IMG/VR virus record: IMGVR_UViG_3300025133_007636
Coordinates: 1-48,650 of that record
DNA: 48,650 nt
Source of the DNA: a virus
Direction: 5' to 3' (one strand)
This document shows, piece by piece, positions 1-5,927 of the stretch (its first letter is position 1; each line of letters begins with the position of its first letter). Below the pieces are notes generated by a model. That model made no database searches and was not told the DNA's origin. It saw nothing but the letters and a program-made list of their open reading frames with translations. Made by a program: the position numbers and the translations under genes.

Positions 1-2
1 TG

Positions 3-206
3 CTTGCTGACCTTCTTTATAAACTGGACTCTGGGGTAGCATTGACCTACATATCAAATGTTCTTATAAGACATATATCTCAGAATCCATCTGATACTAT
101 ATTTGTTACAAAAGCATTTTCTATGTATGAGACAATGAAAAAAAACGGAGAGGCAGAGCGACCGCTTGTTAGGCCTTCTGATGTTTTTAGGGAGACCGAA
201 CAATAA
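3..206 (+). CDS. Hypothetical protein, C-terminal fragment (cut by window edge)
   Basis: An open frame runs from the window edge to a TAA at 204-206, giving the last 67 residues of a protein whose start lies outside. The visible part is mixed polar and hydrophobic (LADLLYKLDSG near the left, ending VFRETEQ) and shows no motif I recognise. It is followed 26 bases later by another gene on the same strand, so it is probably in the same operon as the ClpP-like protease. It could be a head or neck protein by position, but nothing in the sequence proves this. Confidence 0.6.
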   Translation, partial: LADLLYKLDSGVALTYISNVLIRHISQNPSDTIFVTKAFSMYETMKKNGEAERPLVRPSDVFRETEQ

Positions 207-232
207 AAATTCCCAATGTCGAGGCAGTACTC

Positions 233-676
233 ATGCACGAAGAAAAAAAAATAGTATGGGAAAAATGGAGAGACCCATATAGCTTTGAGGATAGTTATTT
301 AAAGACCGAAGACTTTCTCCTGAAGTCTACAGAGGACGTAAAAGAGTTTGAAGAATTAGAAGAAGAGTTAGAAGCAATTGCTGAAGAAGAAGGCTACTCA
401 ATGTCACAGGAGCAGATGCTAAAGTTTGTGGTAACAGAAAATGGAATGGTTCCAATAAATACTAACTTTTCTGTCGATAAGATTTTTAACTTCTGGACTG
501 GTCATACCAACTTTTCAATAACACCAAGTATAGCACTTCAAATAGAAGAGGTAAATGGGGTTGAGGTATTAGATATAATAACGAGATATAGATTTAGGGT
601 TGGAGTAGGAAAGCTGTTCAGGGGTAACGAGGTTATGAGCTCCGTCCAAAGAACAGTCAGAAACAATGTCGAATAG
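233..676 (+). CDS. Hypothetical acidic protein (147 aa)
   Basis: No family recognised. The first 60 residues are strongly acidic, with a Glu-rich helix (EFEELEEELEAIAEEEGY). The second half is a mixed alpha/beta segment with a TGHTNFSIT stretch. GAGG at 221-224 sits 8 bases ahead of the ATG and supports this start, although the frame is open upstream to about 191. The 3' end overlaps the protease gene by 11 bases, which implies translational coupling. A role in virion assembly with the protease is possible but is only positional inference. Confidence 0.75.
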   Translation: MHEEKKIVWEKWRDPYSFEDSYLKTEDFLLKSTEDVKEFEELEEELEAIAEEEGYSMSQEQMLKFVVTENGMVPINTNFSVDKIFNFWTGHTNFSITPSIALQIEEVNGVEVLDIITRYRFRVGVGKLFRGNEVMSSVQRTVRNNVE

Positions 677-1316
677 CGCAGGCAGAATTAGTGTTGCTCA
701 CATCCATGACTATTGTATAAACCTAAATACAAGAGAGATATATCTGCATAGTCACGTCGCAGACTCAGATGAAGAAGCAGGCGTAGATTATAGAATGTCT
801 GTTCGCTTTCAAAAAAACATGAGGGCAATGAACATATGCTCTAGAAAGCATATATTGATACACATGCACACCATAGGAGGCTGTTGGCACGATGGTATGG
901 GTATCTACGACTGCACAAAATTTAGCCGCAGCCCTGTCTCGATTCTTGGGTATGGACATATCGGCTCTATGAGCAGTATCATACTCCAGTCAGCAAACAG
1001 AAGAATCCTGATGCCAAATTCAGAGTTCATGATTCATTATGGAAGCGTAAGCTTTGATTCAAACGCAATCTCTGCAAAATCCGCCGTAGACCAAAATGAG
1101 AAGCTAAACAAAAGGATGCTAGAAATCTATTCTGAGAAATGCAAAGACTCTGAACGGTTTTTAGGATGGACATTAGAAAAGATAAAGAGGCATTTAGACA
1201 CAAAGATGAGACAAAAGCAGGAATGGTATATGACCGCACGCGAAGCAGTAGAATATGGCTTTGCCGACTCAGTTCTTGGGGATGAAAAGACCCCCTCTAT
1301 AGAAGAAATCCTGTGA
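666..1316 (+). CDS. ClpP/S14-fold serine protease, possible prohead protease
   Basis: 216 residues matching the Clp protease fold. The nucleophile serine lies in GYGHIGSMSSIIL, the catalytic histidine in FMIHYGS, and an aspartate in LDTKM sits just ahead of the family signature TAREAVEYGFADSVL. In ClpP the third catalytic residue is the Asp in the matching position before 'EAVEYGL', so the triad looks complete. In phages this fold commonly serves as the capsid maturation (prohead) protease, while some copies are cytoplasmic ClpP relatives. The gene overlaps its upstream neighbour and ends in a TGATG junction with the next gene, so the three are co-translated. I favour a capsid or assembly role, because the next strongly expressed gene looks structural, but no major capsid protein is visible in the window. 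Confidence 0.8.
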   Translation: MSNSAGRISVAHIHDYCINLNTREIYLHSHVADSDEEAGVDYRMSVRFQKNMRAMNICSRKHILIHMHTIGGCWHDGMGIYDCTKFSRSPVSILGYGHIGSMSSIILQSANRRILMPNSEFMIHYGSVSFDSNAISAKSAVDQNEKLNKRMLEIYSEKCKDSERFLGWTLEKIKRHLDTKMRQKQEWYMTAREAVEYGFADSVLGDEKTPSIEEIL

Positions 1317-1972
1317 TGTACAAAGAACTCGCCTGCTACGATTCTGACTATACCGAAAAAGATATAATAGAAGCAGTCTTTCTAGCCTTTGGTGGAGCAA
1401 AAAAAGTATTGGACGGAATCTCTATTCCCGAACACTTTTTAGCAAAGGCAAACGACCTTATTCCCCCCGATATGGTCTTGGCCTGTCCGATAGATTTTCC
1501 CAAAGGTTTTTCTTCCCACCAAGCAAAGGTTCACTCAATCATAAGCTCTGCAAGAAAAGGAGCTAATGCTGTAGACATAACCCTTAACAAAAACTTATGC
1601 GCCCAAGCAGAGCTAAAAAAAATAGGAAAAAACCTGTCTATATATTCAGAAGTATGCAAAGACAAGAAATGTTCGTTAAGAGTGATGTTAGAATACCGCA
1701 TTTACAAGTATCCGGATTTTGTATATGATTTATGTGATATGTGTGTTCGGCATGGAGTAGACCGTGTGTTCATTTCTACCGGACACATGGTAGATGATAT
1801 AACTGACCATTTAATAACATGTAAAATAGCAGAAGAAATTACTGGTGTGAGAGTAATATACAATGCAGATATATGGACAAAAGAACAGTATGAGAAGATA
1901 CTATTGTCAAAAGTGTCTGGATTAAGGTTCAAAAAACCCATGTCACTAAAAAACATTTTCGGTGTATTATAG
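1316..1972 (+). CDS. DeoC-like TIM-barrel protein, catalytic lysines lost
   Basis: 218 residues resembling deoxyribose-phosphate aldolase (DERA). The strand order fits: ACPIDFPKG corresponds to the DERA 'IGFPLG', KGANAVDITLN to 'GADEVDMVIN', and GVDRVFISTGH to 'GADFVKTSTGF'. The Schiff-base lysine of the last motif is Phe here, and the second catalytic lysine (the 'VKASGG' strand) is replaced by VIYNADI. The aspartate of VDITLN is kept. The fold is therefore recognisable but normal aldolase chemistry is unlikely. The ATG at 1316 overlaps the protease stop codon. A structural or binding role, or a changed reaction, is possible. Confidence 0.65.
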   Translation: MYKELACYDSDYTEKDIIEAVFLAFGGAKKVLDGISIPEHFLAKANDLIPPDMVLACPIDFPKGFSSHQAKVHSIISSARKGANAVDITLNKNLCAQAELKKIGKNLSIYSEVCKDKKCSLRVMLEYRIYKYPDFVYDLCDMCVRHGVDRVFISTGHMVDDITDHLITCKIAEEITGVRVIYNADIWTKEQYEKILLSKVSGLRFKKPMSLKNIFGVL

Positions 1973-2025
1973 GTATGCGGAACAGGACTTAAACCTTTAG
2001 GATAAACAGGAAAAAATCTTCGTAT

Positions 2026-2033
2026 GAGGAGGG
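2026..2033 (+). promoter_or_regulatory. Very strong Shine-Dalgarno site
   Basis: GAGGAGGG lies 6 bases before the ATG at 2040, a near-perfect anti-Shine-Dalgarno complement at ideal spacing. It is much stronger than the sites of the neighbouring genes and suggests the 230-residue protein is made in large amounts, as expected for a virion component. Confidence 0.8.
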
Positions 2034-2039
2034 ATTATT

Positions 2040-2732
2040 ATGCCTGCAGAATCTGCAAACATAAAACAAATCGACGGCTCAACTGCTGTCACAGAAACTT
2101 CTACCGTCAATAAAGGTGGAGTTATTCGTCACGCAGGTAATGTTGCTTCAGACCGCAATATTACCAGCAAAGACATTGGAACTTTAGCTGGAGCTAGCAA
2201 TGTCGCTGGCTCAACTGTCGCATCGGGAACGAACGTAACTCGTTCGGTCACTGGTGACACCCCAACTTTTGGGATGAATAAGGCAGATGCTCAAATTAGA
2301 ATGGTTGGAAATGTAGATTTCGATTCTGCCTCTAGTAACAGAAATGGCTTTACTGTTGCTGGTCAAAGCGTAACAGCTATGAGAGGTGGAGCTTCTGATT
2401 TTGGTCAAAGAAGAAATGTAGCGAGTGTAACTCAGGTAAGAACAGTTCATACAGCAGAAGCCACTAGAGATGGCCTCTGGAATGAATTTGGTATTGCGGG
2501 CCAACGCAATAACTGGGAAAGCGCTCCTTCAACAAGTACATCTGGTATGTGGGATGCAGCTGCAAACTCTGCAGCCGCTGCTGATGATGACCATGCTGCG
2601 AAAAGCACAATGGGTCGTCCAGACCAGTCTGGTGGCTCAATAACTATCCATCATGGTAGACTTGGTAAGCCAACGAATAGTGATGACGATACTAACTTTG
2701 TTTACAAAGCTAAGCACGGCACCACTTCTTAA
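2040..2732 (+). CDS. Putative virion structural protein, Ala/Ser/Thr/Gly-rich
   Basis: 230 residues of low-complexity, small-residue-rich sequence. Short repeating themes such as GNVAS, GASNVAGS and SGTNV run through the first half. There is no signal peptide, no membrane segment and almost no cysteine. An Ala-rich stretch (AAANSAAAA) and an Asp-rich region lie near the C-terminus. The exceptionally strong ribosome binding site and the terminator directly behind the gene point to an abundantly made protein, most simply a head decoration, neck or fibre component. No homologous family is recognised, so this call rests on composition and context only. Confidence 0.55.
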   Translation: MPAESANIKQIDGSTAVTETSTVNKGGVIRHAGNVASDRNITSKDIGTLAGASNVAGSTVASGTNVTRSVTGDTPTFGMNKADAQIRMVGNVDFDSASSNRNGFTVAGQSVTAMRGGASDFGQRRNVASVTQVRTVHTAEATRDGLWNEFGIAGQRNNWESAPSTSTSGMWDAAANSAAAADDDHAAKSTMGRPDQSGGSITIHHGRLGKPTNSDDDTNFVYKAKHGTTS

Positions 2733-2741
2733 TGTAACTTT

Positions 2742-2776
2742 GGTTGTGCGGGTGGAAGCCCGCCAACCTTTTTATT
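2742..2776 (+). terminator. Rho-independent terminator
   Basis: GGTTG-T-GCGGG at 2742-2752 pairs with CCCGC-CAACC at 2759-2768 (10 base pairs, one bulged T, six-base loop TGGAAG), directly followed by TTTTTATTT. It lies 9 bases after the stop of the putative virion protein and should end that transcript. Confidence 0.85.
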
Positions 2777-2797
2777 TCTACTATAAGGAAAAGTAAA

Positions 2798-2986
2798 ATG
2801 GAAAAACTTAAAAATCTAGTAAGTTCACGAAGATTCTGGGTAGCAGTAGCCGGAGTAGTCGTGGCAGTATCAGATGCCCTTGGGTTAGGACTCTCAGCTG
2901 AGATGGTAACCAATCTTGTTGTGATTGGTGCTTCTTGGATTGTAGGTGAGTCTCTTCGTTCTTCTGACAACATAACTGCCGAATAG
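2798..2986 (+). CDS. Small membrane protein, holin-like (62 aa)
   Basis: The ATG at 2798 is preferred because AAGGAA lies about 8 bases upstream; the longer open frame to 2744 would run through the terminator hairpin. The product has a short basic N-terminus (MEKLKNLVSSRRFW) and two hydrophobic segments, around residues 13-25 and 33-48, separated by a Gly-containing turn, then a polar tail. Size and topology match small phage holins, which form membrane lesions for lysis. No endolysin is recognisable next to it, so the function is an inference. The following gene is also a small membrane protein, 7 bases downstream. Confidence 0.55.
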   Translation: MEKLKNLVSSRRFWVAVAGVVVAVSDALGLGLSAEMVTNLVVIGASWIVGESLRSSDNITAE

Positions 2987-2993
2987 GTTTATT

Positions 2994-3275
2994 ATGCCTT
3001 TATTTAAGAACAAAGAAAAAGCAAAGGATAAAGATGCCGCAAGGCAGGAAAAGATTGATAGTAGGGAAGATAAGACCTCCAATAGAAGGAGCTACCGAAT
3101 CGAAAAGATTCACGCTCTTAAAGAAAAAGCTCTGGCTGTAGCAGCTAAGAGAAAATGGTTGGTCTTTATCTTAGGTCTAGGTCTCATCATATACTTTGCC
3201 GTTTCAAGCGGTGGTATAGGTGGGATTGGGCCAATCTTGGAAAAAGTGAAAGGATTTTTTGGATTTGCTATGTAA
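2994..3275 (+). CDS. Small single-span membrane protein with basic N-terminus (93 aa)
   Basis: The first 55 residues are highly charged and Lys/Arg-rich. A single strong transmembrane helix follows at about residues 54-70 (WLVFILGLGLIIYFAV), then a Gly-rich amphipathic tail (GGIGGIGP). The charged side should stay in the cytoplasm. It sits in the same short cluster as the holin-like gene and the exported protease, so a part in lysis or membrane association is possible. No family recognised. Confidence 0.65.
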   Translation: MPLFKNKEKAKDKDAARQEKIDSREDKTSNRRSYRIEKIHALKEKALAVAAKRKWLVFILGLGLIIYFAVSSGGIGGIGPILEKVKGFFGFAM

Positions 3276-3296
3276 GGAATTAGTATAACTAATACC
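3276..3296 (+). repeat. Short inverted repeat ahead of the metalloprotease gene
   Basis: ATTAGT-ATA-ACTAAT (3279-3293) is a perfect palindrome with a three-base centre, and GG/CC pairs flank it after one mismatch. It sits directly after the stop of the preceding gene and 20 bases before the metalloprotease start. It lacks the T-tract of a terminator, so it could be an operator or a processing hairpin. Confidence 0.35.
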
Positions 3297-3315
3297 ACTT
3301 TGAAAAGTTAGCAAT

Positions 3316-3903
3316 ATGAATAGACGCTATTTTTTTATGGGTGGCGTGGCAACTTTGATTTTTTTATCTTTACCTCTAATAGACCAGCAAGAAACGATGA
3401 TTTGCAAAAAAGACGGAACTCAAGGCAACTGGGCAATAGACGATTTGAGCTATTGTCTTCGCCGTTGGGATAGTGACGACATGTCTCTAGACCTATGGGC
3501 TTCCGAATGGCAGGCAGCATTTAAAAGCTGGTCAGATGTTTGCAGATTGAATTTTTCAAGGACTAGAGAAATTCATGATGCTAACATTATAATTACAACC
3601 AGCAAAAATGAAGCGAATGGATTCGGCAAAAAAAAGGGGGTGCTTGCAAAAGCTCTGTACCCAGATAAGGATTTTACAGGTTCTGTTTATTGTTGGTTAG
3701 ACCTGTTTGAAGACTGGATTACACCATCGTCCGAAGAGGACGGAACTATTCTCAGGGCCGTGGCTGCCCATGAGATTGGTCATATGCTAGGACTTGGCCA
3801 TTCAAGTAATAAAAACGCCTTAATGTACCCGAAATATTCCAGCTCAATTTTAGTCCCTCAAGACCAAGATATAGCTAGAATACAGTCCCTTTATAAATCA
3901 TAG
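3316..3903 (+). CDS. Exported matrixin-type (M10-like) zinc metalloprotease
   Basis: 195 residues. The N-terminus (MNRRYFFMGGVATLIFLSLP) is a signal peptide or membrane anchor. HEIGHMLGLGH at residues 152-162 is the complete zinc-binding motif HExxHxxGxxH, and M170-Y-P follows as the Met-turn of metzincins. Upstream, LSYCLRRW, AFKSWSDVCRLNF and DANIIITTS fit the substrate-binding half of a matrixin catalytic domain. There is no recognisable propeptide with a cysteine switch, so it may be made active. Matrixins cut extracellular proteins; in a phage this could act on the host surface, on the virion or in lysis. It lies next to two small membrane proteins. Codon use resembles the preceding genes rather than the AT-rich pair that follows. 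Confidence 0.8.
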   Translation: MNRRYFFMGGVATLIFLSLPLIDQQETMICKKDGTQGNWAIDDLSYCLRRWDSDDMSLDLWASEWQAAFKSWSDVCRLNFSRTREIHDANIIITTSKNEANGFGKKKGVLAKALYPDKDFTGSVYCWLDLFEDWITPSSEEDGTILRAVAAHEIGHMLGLGHSSNKNALMYPKYSSSILVPQDQDIARIQSLYKS

Positions 3904-3918
3904 GGGGTCAATGGCGGT

Positions 3919-4524
3919 ATGGATATTTTAATTTTAGGTGGTACACAATTTGTTGGAAAACATATAGTAGTAGAGGCTTTAAATAGAAACCATAATATTA
4001 CTTTATTTAATAGAGGTATTTCTAATCCCGAATTATTTTCTGATACAGAATGTATCAATGGTGATAGAAACAATGATACCGATTTAAAGAATTTAGCTAA
4101 ACATAAATGGGATGTTGTAATTGATGTTCCATATTTTCCAGTTGAAACTGTTAAAAAATCCGTTGATATTTTAGATGGTAGTGTTGATAAATATGTTTTT
4201 ATTTCAACAGTAGGTGTTTATGACATTGATAAAAATTATGATGTGGGGTCGCCGTGGGCTGGTAGACGGTATGCTCAGTATTGTAAAGATAAATTAGAGT
4301 CAGAGAGACTGTTTAATGGTAAAGAATTAAAATCTTTAATTTTTAGACCCGGTATTATATGTGGTGATGGTGACAATAATCACAGGTTTGATTATACTGA
4401 CAATGGAATTTTTTGGAAAAATACTAATAAAGAGGTAGAAAAATATGTTACAGCTGGAGATTTCTCTATATATGTTTTAGATTTAATAGAGATGAATGTA
4501 GATGGAATCTATGAAATCATTTAA
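3919..4524 (+). CDS. NAD-dependent epimerase/dehydratase family protein, short
   Basis: 201 residues of an extended-SDR Rossmann domain. The N-terminal beta-strand and glycine motif GGTQFVGKH bind the dinucleotide, and a strand with VFISTVGVYD is the usual segment before the catalytic Tyr region. RRYAQYCKDKLESER carries a YxxxK motif (Y-C-K-D-K), and FRPGIICG is the typical post-catalytic strand. The protein stops soon after that, so most of the C-terminal sugar-binding lobe is missing compared with the usual 300 or so residues. It overlaps the next gene by 23 bases. Base composition is visibly more AT-rich than the flanks. A nucleotide-sugar substrate is likely for the family but cannot be assigned. 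Confidence 0.7.
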   Translation: MDILILGGTQFVGKHIVVEALNRNHNITLFNRGISNPELFSDTECINGDRNNDTDLKNLAKHKWDVVIDVPYFPVETVKKSVDILDGSVDKYVFISTVGVYDIDKNYDVGSPWAGRRYAQYCKDKLESERLFNGKELKSLIFRPGIICGDGDNNHRFDYTDNGIFWKNTNKEVEKYVTAGDFSIYVLDLIEMNVDGIYEII

Positions 4525-5323
4525 ATCAATAGTAGATAATACAGATTATAAATTAGAAACTATAGTAACACATACTCACAATCATAACTTTAAATTCCCA
4601 CTTAGATATTTTTATATCGATAATTTTCTTACTGAAACATTTTGGAGAGAATTAGTTGACTCATATGAAACGATAAAATCGAAGATGGTTCGATTTGCAG
4701 GTGGTTATGATGCATCAGTAGTAACTATCAATCCATATTTAGAAAATCCATTTTTAGTTTTTTTATCTTTAGAATATAAAGACTTTATATCAAAGATATT
4801 TGGTGGTATAGAATTAACTAACAATACCATGCTGGAGTTACATAGGCATAGAGAAAATTCAGAAAACGGGTGGATACATAATGATTATGACCCAGCATGT
4901 TTTAAATATAAGCCGATAAAAAATGGTTTAAATCCGTGGTATCATAATAGCCCATACAGAAAAATATTGAATGAAGATGAAAGCAATAATTACATAGAAA
5001 ATGTCAGGTCTATTGCTTTAATATATCATCTGAACGAAAAACCTGATTGGAAAGAAGAACATGGTGGAACAACAGGATTTTATAAACGGTCATCTGATAA
5101 TATAGATAATCCAATTGTATCTATAGCACCTATAGCTAATAGATTAGTTGGATTTGAAGTAACGCCGTGGAGTTGGCATTCATTTAGAAATAATAATAAA
5201 AATGAACGTGTCAATCTAATGCATTGGTTCCATTCTACAAAGTTGTGGGCAGAGACAACATTTAAACGCGCACAAACTGAAATAAATGAGAATATTATTA
5301 ATGGACAAAACAAAACTAAATAA
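4502..5323 (+). CDS. 2-oxoglutarate/Fe(II)-dependent oxygenase-like protein
   Basis: 273 residues. The iron ligands are visible: HND in WIHNDYDP (HxD motif) and a distal His in TPWSWHSFRNN. An Arg ten positions further (NERVNL) fits the 2-oxoglutarate-binding Arg. A double-stranded beta-helix core fits the hydrophobic strands between them (RSIALIYHL, NRLVGFEV). Such enzymes hydroxylate proteins, sugars or small molecules. Paired with the epimerase fragment, a surface-glycan or host-metabolite role is plausible but unproven. Starts at 4502 or 4511 are both possible, and both overlap the upstream gene. The gene shares that gene's AT-rich composition, so the two probably arrived together. Confidence 0.75.
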   Translation: MESMKSFKSIVDNTDYKLETIVTHTHNHNFKFPLRYFYIDNFLTETFWRELVDSYETIKSKMVRFAGGYDASVVTINPYLENPFLVFLSLEYKDFISKIFGGIELTNNTMLELHRHRENSENGWIHNDYDPACFKYKPIKNGLNPWYHNSPYRKILNEDESNNYIENVRSIALIYHLNEKPDWKEEHGGTTGFYKRSSDNIDNPIVSIAPIANRLVGFEVTPWSWHSFRNNNKNERVNLMHWFHSTKLWAETTFKRAQTEINENIINGQNKTK

Positions 5324-5350
5324 AAAAATTTATATCAAAGGAATAAAATA

Positions 5351-5578
5351 ATGACCGAAGAAAAAAAGAAGCCAAGAAGAAAGATTTTCTTAATTCTAGG
5401 ATTGGTCGGCTTAGCACTTTTTGTTACTTCCGACAAAGGAAAAGAGTTAATCAACAAGCACATCAAAGGCATAGAAACTACCGTCGTATGCGAATGTGGA
5501 GATGTTTGTAACTGCAAAGCCGATTGCGAATGTCATGGAGATGGATGTTCCTGCCCAACCTGCGTCAGTGACAAATAA
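5351..5578 (+). CDS. Membrane-anchored cysteine-rich (metallothionein-like) small protein
   Basis: 75 residues. A basic start (EEKKKPRRK) leads into one transmembrane segment at about residues 11-25 (KIFLILGLVGLALFV), a charged linker, and a C-terminal tail with nine cysteines within residues 47-71 in CxC and CxxC spacing (VCECGDVCNCKADCECH then CSCPTC). This density and spacing resemble metallothioneins, which bind several Zn or Cu ions through thiolates. The positive-inside rule suggests the tail is outside the cytoplasm, where it could instead form disulfides. AAGGAA lies 8 bases ahead of the start. Family not known to me. Confidence 0.65.
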   Translation: MTEEKKKPRRKIFLILGLVGLALFVTSDKGKELINKHIKGIETTVVCECGDVCNCKADCECHGDGCSCPTCVSDK

Positions 5579-5592
5579 ATTGCTGATTGCAC

Positions 5593-5621
5593 TTGGCGGC
5601 AGTTCCGACTTAGGTTAGAAT
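5593..5621 (+). promoter_or_regulatory. Sigma70-type promoter (TTGGCG-17-TAGAAT)
   Basis: TTGGCG (5593-5598; 4 of 6 to TTGACA) is separated by exactly 17 bases from TAGAAT (5616-5621; 5 of 6 to TATAAT). It lies between two genes, and transcription should begin near 5628. A strong terminator ends the unit about 270 bases later. Confidence 0.55.
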
Positions 5622-5627
5622 ATCTTT

Positions 5628-5864
5628 ATGACGTATTTTTTATATTTCATCATACAACTTTTACGCGGTGTATTAGATTGTAAGCTGGGAAATAAAGAAG
5701 CTCATAAACAATCGTTTAAGCTAAAGCGACACATTCTCAGCGTATACAGAACTGACATGCTTACCATCTTAAAATTAAAGATAACGCAGCAATTTATAGC
5801 TGAAAACCAATTTACCTCAGATGTGTTAAAGTGCGTATCAAAAAGTGTCGCTAAAGACAACTAA
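5628..5864 (+). CDS. Possible leaderless small protein (78 aa)
   Basis: This open frame starts at ATG 5628, about 7 bases after the predicted -10 box, so it would have almost no leader, and no Shine-Dalgarno site is present. The product has a hydrophobic N-terminus (MTYFLYFIIQLL) followed by a basic, unremarkable sequence with two cysteines and no recognised motif. It stops directly before the terminator stem. The stretch may instead be a non-coding RNA; both readings are reported because the sequence alone does not decide. Confidence 0.3.
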   Translation: MTYFLYFIIQLLRGVLDCKLGNKEAHKQSFKLKRHILSVYRTDMLTILKLKITQQFIAENQFTSDVLKCVSKSVAKDN

Positions 5865-5901
5865 AAACCCTGACTCCAGCGGCTGGAGTTCAGGGTTTTT
5901 T
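5865..5901 (+). terminator. Strong rho-independent terminator
   Basis: AAAACCCTGACTCCAG pairs with CTGGAGTTCAGGGTTTT across the loop CGG. The stem has about 15 pairs with a single bulged T and ends in a run of six T. The A-run on the 5' side could let it also act on the opposite strand. It separates the upstream short unit from the ribonucleotide reductase genes. Confidence 0.85.
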
Positions 5902-5927
5902 CTATGACTCCAAGGAACATTAAAACT

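Larger units (their letters stand above)
5628..5901 (+). ncRNA. Candidate structured non-coding RNA, about 275 nt
   Basis: The unit is bounded by its own promoter and terminator. Within it, complementary arms nest without conflict. GATTGT (5676-5681) pairs with ACAATC (5708-5713). AGCGACAC (5725-5732) pairs with GTGTCGCT (5845-5852), eight perfect pairs that enclose three hairpins: TCAG/CTGA (5737/5752), ATCTT/AAGAT (5766/5778) and CAGC/GCTG (5787/5799). The only long frame starts at the predicted transcription start with no ribosome binding site. I do not recognise it as tmRNA, 6S or RNase P RNA. The alternative is a leaderless mRNA for a 78-residue protein. Confidence 0.4.

Noticed and set aside
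1973-2039. Promoter before the strongly translated virion-like gene
   Set aside because: No -35/-10 pair at acceptable spacing and no T4-type late box was found; only the ribosome binding site is convincing.
5628-5901. Known structured RNA such as tmRNA, 6S or RNase P RNA
   Set aside because: The 5' and 3' sequence signatures of those RNAs are not present; only generic helices are seen.
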